Below are positions 1-10,033 of a stretch of DNA of 64,000 bases, piece by piece. Each line of letters opens with the position of its first letter. Positions within the stretch are counted from its first letter, which is position 1. The notes below the pieces were generated by a model, which had not been told where the DNA came from, did no database searches, and saw nothing but the letters and a program-made list of their open reading frames with translations. The position numbers and the translations under genes are program-made. Origin of the DNA: Euonymus europaeus (lineage: Eukaryota; Streptophyta; Magnoliopsida; Celastrales; Celastraceae); contig OY756960.1 in assembly GCA_963580455.1 (NCBI GenBank), positions 1,550,001 through 1,614,000 of the forward strand, read 5' to 3'.

Positions 1-1384
1 ACTCGTGGCTAGTAGGTGTCGTTTCATCTAGTTAGGCGCGAAATGTGGTTTCTTTACGTAAACGGTTTTATGAATATCCGTTGACTCCGAGTTCTGAATT
101 CGGTGATTTTTAGCTTGATTTCACACTACATTTCGAGCTCTACAATCCTGGCACTTCGGATTTTAATTTCAGAACTCGTGGGTAGTAGGTCTCGTTTCAC
201 CTAGTTAGCCGCGAAATGTGGTTTCTTTACGTAAACGGTTTTATGAATATCCGTTGACTCCGAGTTCTGGGTTCGGTTATTCTTAGCTTGATTTCACACT
301 ACATTTCGAGCTCTACAATCCTGGCACTTCGGATTTTGATTTCAGAACTCGTGGATAGTAGGTCTCGTTTCACCTAGTTAGCCGCGAAATGTGGTTTCTT
401 TACGTAAACGGTTTTATGAATATCCGTTGACTCCGAGTTCTGAATTCGGTTATTTTTAGCTTGATTTCACACTACTTTTCGAGCTCTACAATCCTGGTGC
501 TTCAGATTTTGATTTCAGAACTCGTGGCTAGTAGGTCTCGTTTCACATAGTTAGCCGCGAAATGTGGTTTCTTTACGTAAACGGTTTTATGAATATCCGT
601 TGACTCCGAGTTCTGAATTCGGTGATTTTTATCTTGATTTCACACTACATTTCGAGCTCTATAATCCTTACGTTTCGGATTTTGATTTCATAACTCGTGG
701 CTAGTAGGTCTCGTTTCACCTAGTTAGCCGCGAAATGTGGTTTCTTTACGTAAAAGGTTTTATGAATATCCGTTGACTCCGAGTTCTGAATTCGGTGATT
801 TTAAGCTTGATTTCACACTACATTTCGAGCTCTATAATCCTGGGGTTTTGGATTTTGATTTCAGAACTCGTTGCTAGTAGGTCTCGTTTCACCTAGTTAG
901 CCACGAAATGTGGTTTCTTTACGTAAACGGTTTTATGAATATCCGTTGACTCCGAGTTCTGAATTCGGTGATTCTTAGCTTGATTTCACACTACTTTTCG
1001 AGCTCTACAATCCTGGCATTTCAAATTTTGATTTCAGAACTCGTGGCTAGTAGGTCTCGTTTCACCTAGTTAGCCGCGAAATGTGGTTTCTTTACGTAAA
1101 CGGTTTTATGAATATCCATTGACTCTGAGTTCTGAATTCGGTGATTTTTAGCTTGATTTCACACTACTTTTCGAGCGCTACAATCCTGCTGTTTCAGATT
1201 TTGATTTCAGAACTCGTGGCTAGTAGGTCTCGTTTCACATAGTTAGCCGCGAAATGTGGTTTCTTTACGTAAACGGTTTTATGAATATTTGTTGACTCCG
1301 AGTTTTCAATTCGGTGATTTTTATCGTGATTTCACACTACTTTTCGAGCTCTACAATCCTGGCGTTACGGATTTTGATTTTAGA
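1..1384 (+). repeat. A-domain 8-monomer block, copy 1
   Basis: The monomer order is marked by GTGTCGTTTCATC (1), GGGTAGTAGG with CTGGGTTCGG (174), GGATAGTAGG (347), CACATAG with CCTTACG (520), TAAAAGG with TTTAAGCTT (693), CTCGTTGCTAG (866), TATCCATTGAC (1,039) and AATATTTGTTGAC (1,212). The same order, with only scattered point differences, returns at 3,979. The offset is 3,978 bp, or 23 monomers minus the 1-bp deletion near 2,565. After 1,384 the two copies differ. Confidence 0.88.
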
Positions 1385-3459
1385 ACTCGTGGCTAGTAGG
1401 TCTCGTTTCACCTAGTTAGCCGCGAAATGTGGTTTCTTTACGTAAACGGTTTTATGAATATCTGTTGACTCCGAGTTCTGAATTAGGTGATTTTTAGCTT
1501 GATTTCACACTAATTTTTGAGCGCTACAATCCTGGTGTTTCGAATTTTTATTTCAGAACTCGTGGCTAGTAGGTCTCGTTTCACCCAGTTAGCCGCGAAA
1601 TGTGGTTTCTTTACGTAAACGGTTTTATGAATATCCGTTGACTCCGAGTTCTTAATTCGGTGATTCTTAGCTTAATTTCACACTACTTTTCGAGTTCTAC
1701 AATTCTGGCTGTTCGGATTTTGATTTCAGAACTCGTGGCTAGTCGATCTCGTTTCATCTAGTTAGCCGCGAAATGTGGTTTCTTTACGTAAACGCTTTTA
1801 TGAATATCCGTTGACTCCGAGTTCTGAATTCGGTGATTTTTAGCTTGATTTCACACTACTTTTTGAGCTCTACAATCCTGGTGCTTCGGATTTTGATTTC
1901 AGAACTCGTGGCTAGTAGGTCTCGCTTCATCTAGTTAGCCGCGAAATGTGGTTTCTTTAAGTAAACGGTTTTATGAATATCCGTTGACTCCGTGTTCTGA
2001 ATTCGGTGATTTTTTGCTTGATTTAACACTACATTTCGAGCTCTACAATCCTGGCATTTGAGATTTTGATTTCAAAACTCGTGGCTAGTAGGTCTCATTT
2101 CACCTAGTGAGCCGCGAAATGTGGTTTCTTTACGTAAACGGTTTTTTGAATATCCGTTGGCTCCGAGTTCTGAATTCGGTGATTCTTAGCTTGATTTCAG
2201 ACTACTTTTCGAGCTCTACAATACTGGAAGTTCGGATTTTTATTTCAGAACTCGTGGCTAGTAGGTCTCGTTTCACCTAGTTAGCCGCGAAATGTGGTTT
2301 CTTTACGTAAACGGTTTTATGAATATCCGTTGACTCCGAGTTCTGAATTCGGTGATTCTTAGCTTGATTTCACACTACTTTTTGAGCTCTACAATCCTGA
2401 AAGTTCGGATTTTGATTTCAGAACTCGTGGCTAGTAGGTCTCGTTTCACCTAGTTAGCCGCGAAATGTGGTTTCTTTACGTAAACGGTTTTCTGAATATC
2501 CGTTGACTCCGAGTTCTGAATTCGGTGATTTTTATCTTGATTTCACACTACATTTCGAGCTCTAAATCCTGGCATTTCGGATTTTGATTTCAGAACTCGT
2601 GGCTAGTAGGTCTCGTTTCTCCTAGTTATCCTCGAAATGTGGTTTCTTTACGTAAACGGTTTTATGAATATCCGTTGACTCCGAGTTCTGAATTCGTTGA
2701 TTTTTAGCTTGATTTCACACTACTTTTCGAGCTCTACAATCCTGGCGCTTCAGATTTTGATTTCCGAACTCGTGGCTAGTAGGTCTCGTTTCACCTAGTT
2801 AGCCGCGAAATGTTGTTTCTTTACGTAAACGGTTTTATGAATATCCGTTGACTCCGAGTTCTTAATTCGGTGATACTTAGCTTGATTTCACACTACTTTT
2901 CGAGCTCTACAATCCTGGCAGTTCGGATTTTGATTTCAGAACTCGTGGATAGTAGGTCTCATTTTACCTAGTTAGCCGCGAAATGTGGTTTCTTTACGTA
3001 AACGGTTTTATGAATATCCGTTGACTCCGAGTTCTGAATTCGGTGATTTTGAGCTTGATTTCACACTACTTTTCGAGCTCTACAATCCTGGAATTTCGGA
3101 TTTTAATTTTATAACTCGTGGCTAGTAGGTCTCGTTTCACCTAGTTAGCCGCGAAATGTGGTTTCTTTACGTAAACGGTTTTATGAATATCCGTTGACTC
3201 CAAGTTATGAATTTGGTGATTTTTAGCTTGATTTCACACTACTTTTCGAGCGCTACAATCCTAGTGTTTCTAATTTTGATTTCAGAACTCGTGGCTAGTA
3301 GGTCTCGTTTCACCTAGTTAGCCGCGAAATGTGGTTTCTTTACGTAAACGGTTTTATGAATATCCGTTGACTCCGAGTTCTTAATTCGGTGATTCTTAGC
3401 TTGATTTCACACTACGTTTCGAGTTCTACAATTCTGGCTGTTCGGATTTTGATTTCAGA

Positions 3460-3632
3460 ACTCGTGGCTAGTAGGTCTCGTTTCACCTAGTTAGCCGCGA
3501 AATGTGGTTTCTTTACGTAAACGGTTTTATGAATATCCGTTGACTCCGAGTTCTGAATTCGGTGATTTTTAGCTTGATTTCACACTAATTTTCGAGCTCT
3601 ACAATCCTGGAGCTTCGGATTTTGATTTCAGA
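3460..3632 (+). repeat. Reference monomer, subfamily A
   Basis: This is a near-typical A monomer of exactly 173 bp. In order it carries ACTCGTGG at the start, TTTCACCTAG at 22-31, GCCGCGAAATGTGG at 35-48, the perfect palindrome TTTACGTAAA at 53-62 (3,512-3,521), and CCGTTGACTCCGAG at 78-91. GAATTC follows at 96-101, then GATTTCACAC, GAGCTC, CTACAATCCTGG, and a T-rich tail ending in TTTCAGA. EcoRI (GAATTC) and SacI (GAGCTC) sites recur about once per monomer. TACGTA (SnaBI) is largely specific to subfamily A. Confidence 0.9.
3546..3562. repeat. 17-bp imperfect dyad CCGAGTTCTGAATTCGG, representative copy
   Basis: The segment pairs CCGA.TTC with GAA.TCGG around a central T, so 14 of the 16 non-central positions are symmetric. 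It contains an EcoRI palindrome (GAATTC). It is among the most constant parts of the monomer in both subfamilies. The commonest variants are CTGAG for CCGAG and TTAATTC for TGAATTC. A short constant dyad repeated every 173 bp is a plausible protein-binding box, but it does not match the mammalian CENP-B box that I know. Confidence 0.7.
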
Positions 3633-3637
3633 ACTCG
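3547..3637. repeat. Inverted repeat within each monomer step (11-bp arms), representative copy
   Basis: The left arm CGAGTTCTGAA (3,547-3,557) is the exact reverse complement of the right arm TTCAGAACTCG (3,627-3,637), with 69 bp between them. The right arm straddles the monomer boundary as defined here. The same pair is present in most monomers, for example 88-98 with 168-178. Arms therefore alternate along the array with spacings of about 69 and 82 bp. It could allow cruciforms or hairpins in single strands or transcripts, or offer a site to a dimeric protein; no function is shown. Variants such as CGAGTTTTGAA, TTCATAACTCG or TTCAAAACTCG mismatch the arms in a minority of monomers. Confidence 0.85.
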
Positions 3638-3978
3638 TGGGTAGTAGGTCTCGTTTCACCTAGTTAGCCGCGAAATGTGGTTTCTTTACGTAAACGGTTT
3701 TATGAATATCCGTTGACTCCGAGTTCTTAATTCGGTGATTCTTAGCTTGATTTCACACTACTTTTCGAGCTCTACAGTCCTGTCGGTTCGGATTTTGATT
3801 TAAGAACTCGTGGCTAGTAGGTCTCATTTTACCTAGTTGGCCGCGAAATGTGGTTTCTTTACGTAAAAGGTTTTATGAATATCCGTTGACTCCGAGTTCT
3901 GAATTCGGTGATTTTGAGCTCGATTTCACACTACTTTTTGAGCTCTACAATCCTGGAAGTTCGGATTTTGATTTCAGA

Positions 3979-5708
3979 ACTCGTGGCTAGTAGGTGTCGT
4001 TTCATCTAGTTAGGCGCGAAATGTGGTTTCTTTACGTAAACGGTTTTATGAATATCCGTTGACTCCGAGTTCTGAATTCGGTGATTTTTAGCTTGATTTC
4101 ACACTACATTTCGAGCTCTACAATCCTGGCACTTCGGATTTTAATTTCAGAACTCGTGGGTAGTAGGTCTCGTTTCACCTAGTTAGCCGCGAAATGTGGT
4201 TTCTTTACGTAAACGGTTTTATGAATATCCGTTGACTCCGAGTTCTGGGATCGGTTATTCTTAGCTTGATTTCACACTACATTTCGAGCTCTACAATCCT
4301 GGCACTTCGGATTTTGATTTCAGAACTCGTGGATAGTAGGTCTCGTTTCACCTAGTTAGCCGCGAAATTTGGTTTCTTTACGTAAACGGTTTTATGAATA
4401 TCCGTTGACTCCGAGTTCTGAATTCGGTTATTTTTAGCTTGATTTCACACTACTTTTCGAGCTCTACAATCCTGGTTCTTCAGATTTTGATTTCAGAACT
4501 CGTGGCTAGTAGGTCTCGTTTCACATAGTTAGCCGCGAAATGTGGTTTCTTTACGTAAACGGTTTTATGAATATCCGTTGACTCCGAGTTCTGAATTCGG
4601 TGATTTTTATCTTGATTTCACACTACATTTCGAGCTCTATAATCCTTACGTTTCGGATTTTGATTTCATAACTCGTGGCTAGTAGGTCTCGTTTCACCTA
4701 GTTAGCCGCGAAATGTGGTTTCTTTACGTAAAAGGTTTTATGAATATCCGTTGACTCCGAGTTCTGAATTCGGTGATTTTAAGCTTGATTTCACACTACA
4801 TTTCGAGCTCTATAATCCTGGGGTTTTGGATTTTGATTTCAGAACTCGTTGCTAGTAGGTCTCGTTTCACCTAGTTAGCCACGAAATGTGGTTTCTTTAC
4901 GTAAACGGTTTTATGAATATCCGTTGACTCCGAGTTCTGAATTCGGTGATTCTTAGCTTGATTTCACACTACTTTTCGAGCTCTACAATCCTGGCATTTC
5001 GGATTTTGATTTCAGAACTCGTGGCTAGTAGGTCTCGTTTCACCTAGTTAGCCGCGAAATGTGGTTTCTTTACGTAAACGGTTTTATGAATATCCATTGA
5101 CTCCGAGTTCTGAATTCGGTGATTTTTAGCTTGATTTCACACTACTTTTCGTGCGCTACAATCCTGCAGTTTCGGATTTTGATTTCAGAACTCGTGGCTA
5201 GTAGGTCTCGTTTCACATAGTTAGCCGCGAAATCTGGTTTCTTTACGTAAACGGTTTTATGAATATTTGTTGACTCCGAGTTTTCAATTCGGTGATTTTT
5301 ATCGTGATTTCACACTACTTTTCGAGCTCTACAATCCTGGCGTTACGGATTTTGATTTTAGAACTCGAGGCTAGTAGGTCTCGTTTCACCTAGTTAGCCG
5401 CGAAATTTGGTTTCTTTACGTAAGCGGTTTTATGAATATCCCTTGACTCCGAGTTCTGAATTCGGTGATTCTTAGCTTGATTTCACACTACGTTTCGAGT
5501 TCTACAATTCTGGCAGTTCGGATTTTGATTTCAGAACTCGTGGCTAGTAGGTCTCGTTTCACCTAGTTAGCCGCGAAATGTGGTTTCTTTACGTAAACGG
5601 TTTTATGAATATCCGTTGACTCCGAGTTCTGAATTCGGTGATTTTTAGCTTGATTTCACACTAAATTTCGAGCTCTACAATCCTGGCGCTTCGGATTTTG
5701 ATTTCAGA
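3979..5708 (+). repeat. A-domain block copy 2, including a 9-monomer unit (1,557 bp)
   Basis: 3,979-5,362 repeats 1-1,384. From 4,152 the block becomes a 9-monomer unit ending at 5,708, and this unit is repeated directly downstream with an offset of exactly 9 x 173 = 1,557 bp. Copy-specific changes include CTGGGATCGG, GAAATTTGG, AATCTGG near 5,233 and CTCGAGGCTAG near 5,366. AATCTGG is shared with copy 3 but absent from copy 1, so copies 2 and 3 share a more recent ancestor. Confidence 0.88.
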
Positions 5709-7265
5709 ACTCGTGGCTAGTAGGTCTCGTTTCACCTAGTTAGCCGCGAAATGTGGTTTCTTTACGTAAACGGTTTTATGAATATCCGTTGACTCCGAGT
5801 TCTGGGTTCGGTTATTCTTAGCTTGATTTCACACTACATTTCGAGCTCTACAATCCTGGCACTTCGGATTTTGATTTCAGAACTCGTGGATAGTAGGTCT
5901 TGTTTCACCTAGTTAGCCGCGAAATGTGGTTTCTTTACGTAAACGGTTTTATGAATATCCGTTGACTCCGAGTTCTGAATTCGATTATTTTTAGCTTGAT
6001 TTCACACTACTTTTCGAGCTCTACAATCCTGGTGCTTCAGATTTTGATTTCAGAACTCGTGGCTAGTAGGTCTCGTTTCACATAGTTCGCCGCGAAATGT
6101 GGTTTCTTTACGTAAACGGTTTTATGAATATCCGTTGACTCCGAGTTCTGAATTCGGTGATTTTTATCTTGATTTCACACTACATTTCGAGCTCTATAAT
6201 CCTTACGTTTCGGATTTTGATTTCATAACTCGTGGCTAGTAGGTCTCGTTTCACCTAGTTAGCCGCGAAATGTGGTTTCTTTACGTAAAAGGTTTTATGA
6301 ATATCCGTTGACTCCGAGTTCTGAATTCGGTGATTTTAAGCTTGATTTCACAGTACATTTCGAGCTCTATAATCCTGGGGTTTTGGACTTTGATTTCAGA
6401 ACTCGTTGCTAGTAGGTCTCGTTTCACCTAGTTAGCCACGAAATGTGGTTTCTTTACGTAAACGGTTTTATGAATATCCGTTGACTCCGAGTTCTGAATT
6501 CGGTGATTCTTAGCTTGATTTCACACTACTTTTCGAGCTCTACAATCCTGGCATTTCGGATTTTGATTTCAGAACTCGTGGCTAGTAGGTCTCGTTTCAC
6601 CTAGTTAGCCGCGAAATGTGGTTTCTTTACGTAAACGGTTTTATGAATATCCATTGACTCCGAGTTCTGAATTCGGTGATTTTTAGCTTGATTTCACACT
6701 ACTTTTCGAGCGCTACAATCCTGCAGTTTCGGATTTTGATTTCAGAACTCGTGGCTAGTAGGTCTCGTTTCACATAGTTAGCCGCGAAATCTGGTTTCTT
6801 TACGTAAACGGTTTTATGAATATTTGTTGACTCCGAGTTTTCAATTCGGTGATTTTTATCGTGATTTCACACTACTTTTCGAGCTCTACAATCCTGGCGT
6901 TACGGATTTTGATTTTAGAACTCGTGGCTAGTAGGTCTCGTTTCACCTAGTTAGCCGCGAAATTTGGTTTCTTTACGTAAACGGTTTTATGAATATCCCT
7001 TGACTCCGAGTTCTGAATTCGGTGATTTTGAGCTTGATTTCACACTACTTTTTGAGCTCTACAATCCTAGCATTTCGGATTTTGATTTCAGAACTCGTGG
7101 CTAGTAGGTCTCGTTTCACCTAGTTAGCCCCGAAATGTGGTTTCTTTACGTAAACGATTTTATGAATATACCTTGACTCCGAGTTCTGAATTCAGTGATT
7201 TTTAGCTTGATTTCACACTAAATTTTGAGCTCTACAATCCTGGCGCTTCGGATTTTGATTTCAGA
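5709..7265 (+). repeat. A-domain 9-monomer unit, copy 3
   Basis: The order of copy 2 from 4,152 is repeated: CTGGGTTCGG, GGATAGTAGG, CATAGTTCGCC with CCTTACG, TAAAAGG, CTCGTTGCTAG, TATCCATTGAC, AATCTGG with AATATTTGTTGAC, and GAAATTTGG with ATCCCTTGAC. Close similarity lasts to about 7,028, after which the end of the eighth monomer differs (GATTTTGAGC for GATTCTTAGC). The ninth monomer (7,093) carries CCCCGAAATG, AAACGATTTT and CTAAATTTTGAG. Confidence 0.86.
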
Positions 7266-7438
7266 ACTCGTGGCTAGTAGGTCTCGTTTCACCTAGTTAG
7301 CCCCGAAATGTGGTTTCTTTACGTAAACGATTTTATGAATATCCGTTGACTCCGAGTTCTGAATTCAGTGATTTTTAGCTTGATTTCACACTAAATTTTG
7401 AGCTCTACAATCCTGGCGCTTCGGATTTTGATTTCAGA
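7093..7438 (+). repeat. Tandem dimer of one A monomer variant
   Basis: The monomers at 7,093 and 7,266 share CCCCGAAATG, AAACGATTTT, TTCAGTGATT, CTAAATTTTGAG and GGCGCTTCGG. They differ mainly at ATATACCTTGAC against ATATCCGTTGAC. This is a local single-monomer duplication. Confidence 0.85.
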
Positions 7439-8822
7439 ACTCGTGGCTAGTAGGTCTCGTTTCACCTAGTTAGCCGCGAAATGTGGTTTCTTTACGTAAA
7501 CGGTTTTATGAATATCCGTTGACTCCGAGTTCTTAATTCGGTGATTCTTAGCTTGATTTCACACTACTTTTCGAGCTCTACAATCCTGTCAGTTCGGATT
7601 TTGATTTCAGAACTCGTGGCTAGTAGGTCTCATTTTACCTAGTTGGCCGCGAAATGTGGTTTCTTTACGTAAACGGTTTTATGAATATCCGTTGACTCCG
7701 AGTTCTGAATTCGGTGATTTTGAGCTTGATTTCACACTACTTTTCGATCTCTACAATCCTGGTATTTCGGATTTTAATTTTAGAACTCGTGGCTAGTAGG
7801 TCTCGTTTCACCTACTTAGCCGCGAAATGTCGTTTCTTTACGTAAACGGTTTTATGAATATCCGTTGACTCCGAGTTCTGAATTCGGTGATTTTGAGCTT
7901 GATTTCACACTACTTCTCGAGCTTTACAATCCTGACGTTTCGGATTTTGATTTCACAACTCGTGGCTAGTAGATCTCGTTTCACCTAGTTAGCCGCGAAA
8001 TATGGTTTCTTTACGTAAACGGTTTTATGAATATCCGTTGACTCCGAGTTCTGAATTCGGTGATTTTTAGCTTGATTTCACACTACTTTTCGAGCTCTAC
8101 AATTCTGGCGTTACGGATTTTGATTTTAGAACTCGTGGCTAGTAGGTCTCGTTTCACCTAGTTAGCCGCGAAATGTGGTTTCTTTACGTAAACGGTTTTA
8201 TGAATATCCGTTGACTCCGAGTTCTTAATTCGGTGATTCTTAGCTTGATTTCACACTACTTTTCGAGCTCTACAATCCTGTCAGTTCGGATTTTGATTTC
8301 AGAACTCGTGGCTAGTAGGTCTCATTTTACCTAGTTGGCCGCGAAATGTGGTTTCTTTACGTAAACGGTTTTATGAATATCCGTTGACTCCGAGTTCTGA
8401 ATTCGGTGATTTTGAGCTTGATTTCACACTACTTTTCGATCTCTACAATCCTGGTATTTCGGATTTTAATTTTAGAACTCGTGGCTAGTAGGTCTCGTTT
8501 CACCTACTTAGCCGCGAAATGTCGTTTCTTTACGTAAACGGTTTTATGAATATCCGTTGACTCCGAGTTCTGAATTCGGTGATTTTGAGCTTGATTTCAC
8601 ACTACTTCTCGAGCTTTACAATCCTGACGTTTCGGATTTTGATTTCACAACTCGTGGCTAGTAGATCTTGTTTCACCTAGTTAGCCGCGAAATATGGTTT
8701 CTTTACGTAAACGGTTTTATGAATATCCGTTGACTCCGAGTTCTGAATTCGGTGATTTTTAGCTTGATTTCACACTACTTTTCGAGCTCTACAATCCTGG
8801 CGTTACGGATTTTGATTTTAGA
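7439..8822 (+). repeat. A-domain 4-monomer HOR, two tandem copies (692 bp each)
   Basis: Copy 1 is 7,439-8,130 and copy 2 is 8,131-8,822. The order is TTCTTAATTC with CCTGTCAGTTCGG; CTCATTTTACC with TTGGCC, CGATCTCTAC and GGTATTTCGG; CACCTACTTAGCC with AATGTCG, CTTCTCGAGCTTTAC and CTGACG; then AGATCT with AAATATGG and GGCGTTACGG. CCTGTC lies at 7,585 and 8,277, exactly 692 bp apart. The first two monomer types recur singly near 10,899-11,220. Confidence 0.9.
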
Positions 8823-9860
8823 ACTCGTGGCTAGTAGGTCTCGTTTCACCTAGTTAGCCGCGAAATGTGGTTTCTTTACGTAAACGGTTTTATGAATATC
8901 CGTTGACTCCGAGTTCTGAATTCGGTGATTTTTAGCTTGATTTCACACTACTTCTCGAGCTCTACAATCCTGACGTTTCGGATTTTGATTTCACAACTCG
9001 TCGCTAGTAGATCTCGTTTCACCTAGTTAGCCGCGAAATGTGGTTTCTTTACGTAAACGGTTTTATGAATATCCGTTGACTCCGAGTTCTGAATTCGGTG
9101 ATTTTTAGCTTGATTTCACACTACTTTTCGAGTGCTACAATCCTGCTGTTTCGGATTTTGATTTCAGAACTCGTGGCTAGTAGGTCTCGTTTCACATAGT
9201 TAGCCGCGAAATGTGGTTTCTTTATGTAAACGGTTTTATGAATATTTATTGACTCCGAGTTTTGAATTCGGTGAATTTTAGCGTGATTTCACACTACTTT
9301 TCGAGCTCTACAATCCTGGCGTTACGTATTTTGATTTTAGAACTCGTGGCTAGTAGGTCTCGTTTCACCTAGTTAGCCGCGAAATTTGGTTTCTTTACGT
9401 AAACGGTTTTATGAATATCCCTTGACTCCGAGTTCTGAATTCGGTGATTTTTAGTTTGATTTCACACTACTTTTCGAGCTCTACAATCCTGGCCTATCGG
9501 TTTTTTATTTCAGAACTCGTGGCTAGTAGGACTCGTTTGACCCACTTAGCCGCGAAATGTGGTTTCTTTACGTAAACGGTTTTATGAATATCCGTTGACT
9601 CCGAGTTCTGAATTCGGTGATTTTGAGCTTGATTTCACACTACTTTTTGAGCTCTACAATCCCGGCATTTCGGATTTTGATTTCAGAACTCGTGGCTAGT
9701 AGGTCTCGTTTCACCTAGTTAGCCCCGAAATGTGGTTTCTTTACGTAAACGATTTTATGAATATCCGTTGACAACGAGTTCTGAATTCGGTGATTTTTAG
9801 CTTGATTTCACACTAATTTTCGAGCTCTACAATCCTGGCGCTTCGGATTTTGATTTCAGA
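8823..9860 (+). repeat. A-domain 6-monomer block, copy 1
   Basis: Markers in order are CTTCTCGAGCTC with CTGACG; CGAGTGCTAC with CTGCTG; TTTATGTAAAC with TATTTATTGAC and GTTACGTATT; GAAATTTGG with ATCCCTTGAC and GGCCTATCGG; GGACTCGTTTGACCC with CCCGGCATTTCGG; and CCCCGAAATG with AAACGATTTT and AAATCGTGG. It matches 10,034-10,898 with an offset of 1,211 bp in the first part and 1,038 bp in the second. One monomer is therefore missing in the later copy or extra in this one. Confidence 0.88.
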
Positions 9861-10033
9861 AATCGTGGCTAGTAGGTCTCGTTTCACCTAGTTAGCCGCG
9901 AAATGTGGTTTCTTTACGTAAACGGTTTTATGAATATCCGTTGACTCCGAGTTCTGAATTCGGTGATTTTTAGCTTGATTTCACACTACTTTTTGAGCTC
10001 TACAATCCTGGCGTTACGGATTTTGATTTTATA
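9861..10033 (+). repeat. Single A-type monomer between the two block copies
   Basis: This A monomer starts with the AATCGTGG variant and ends in GGCGTTACGG and TTTTATAACTCG. It separates the two duplicated blocks and carries no other element. Confidence 0.8.

Larger units (their letters stand above)
1385..3978 (+). repeat. A-type monomers between duplicated blocks
   Basis: Fifteen A monomers follow one another in register with scattered substitutions and no clear multi-monomer period by eye. Individual markers include GTCGATCTCG (about 1,742), GGTGATTTTTTGC (about 2,007) and the 1-bp deletion CTCTAAATCC near 2,565. A pair marked by TTCTTAATTC with CCTGTCGG and then CTCATTTTACC with TTGGCC (about 3,725-3,950) is an early relative of the 4-monomer repeat at 7,439. 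There is no gene or other element. Confidence 0.85.

Noticed and set aside
3627..3640. Splice-acceptor-like TTTTTGATTTCAG and GTAGGT donor-like words in each monomer
   Set aside because: T-rich tracts before CAG arise by chance in T-rich repeats. No exon-like open frame lies beside them, and the words change between subfamilies without constraint.
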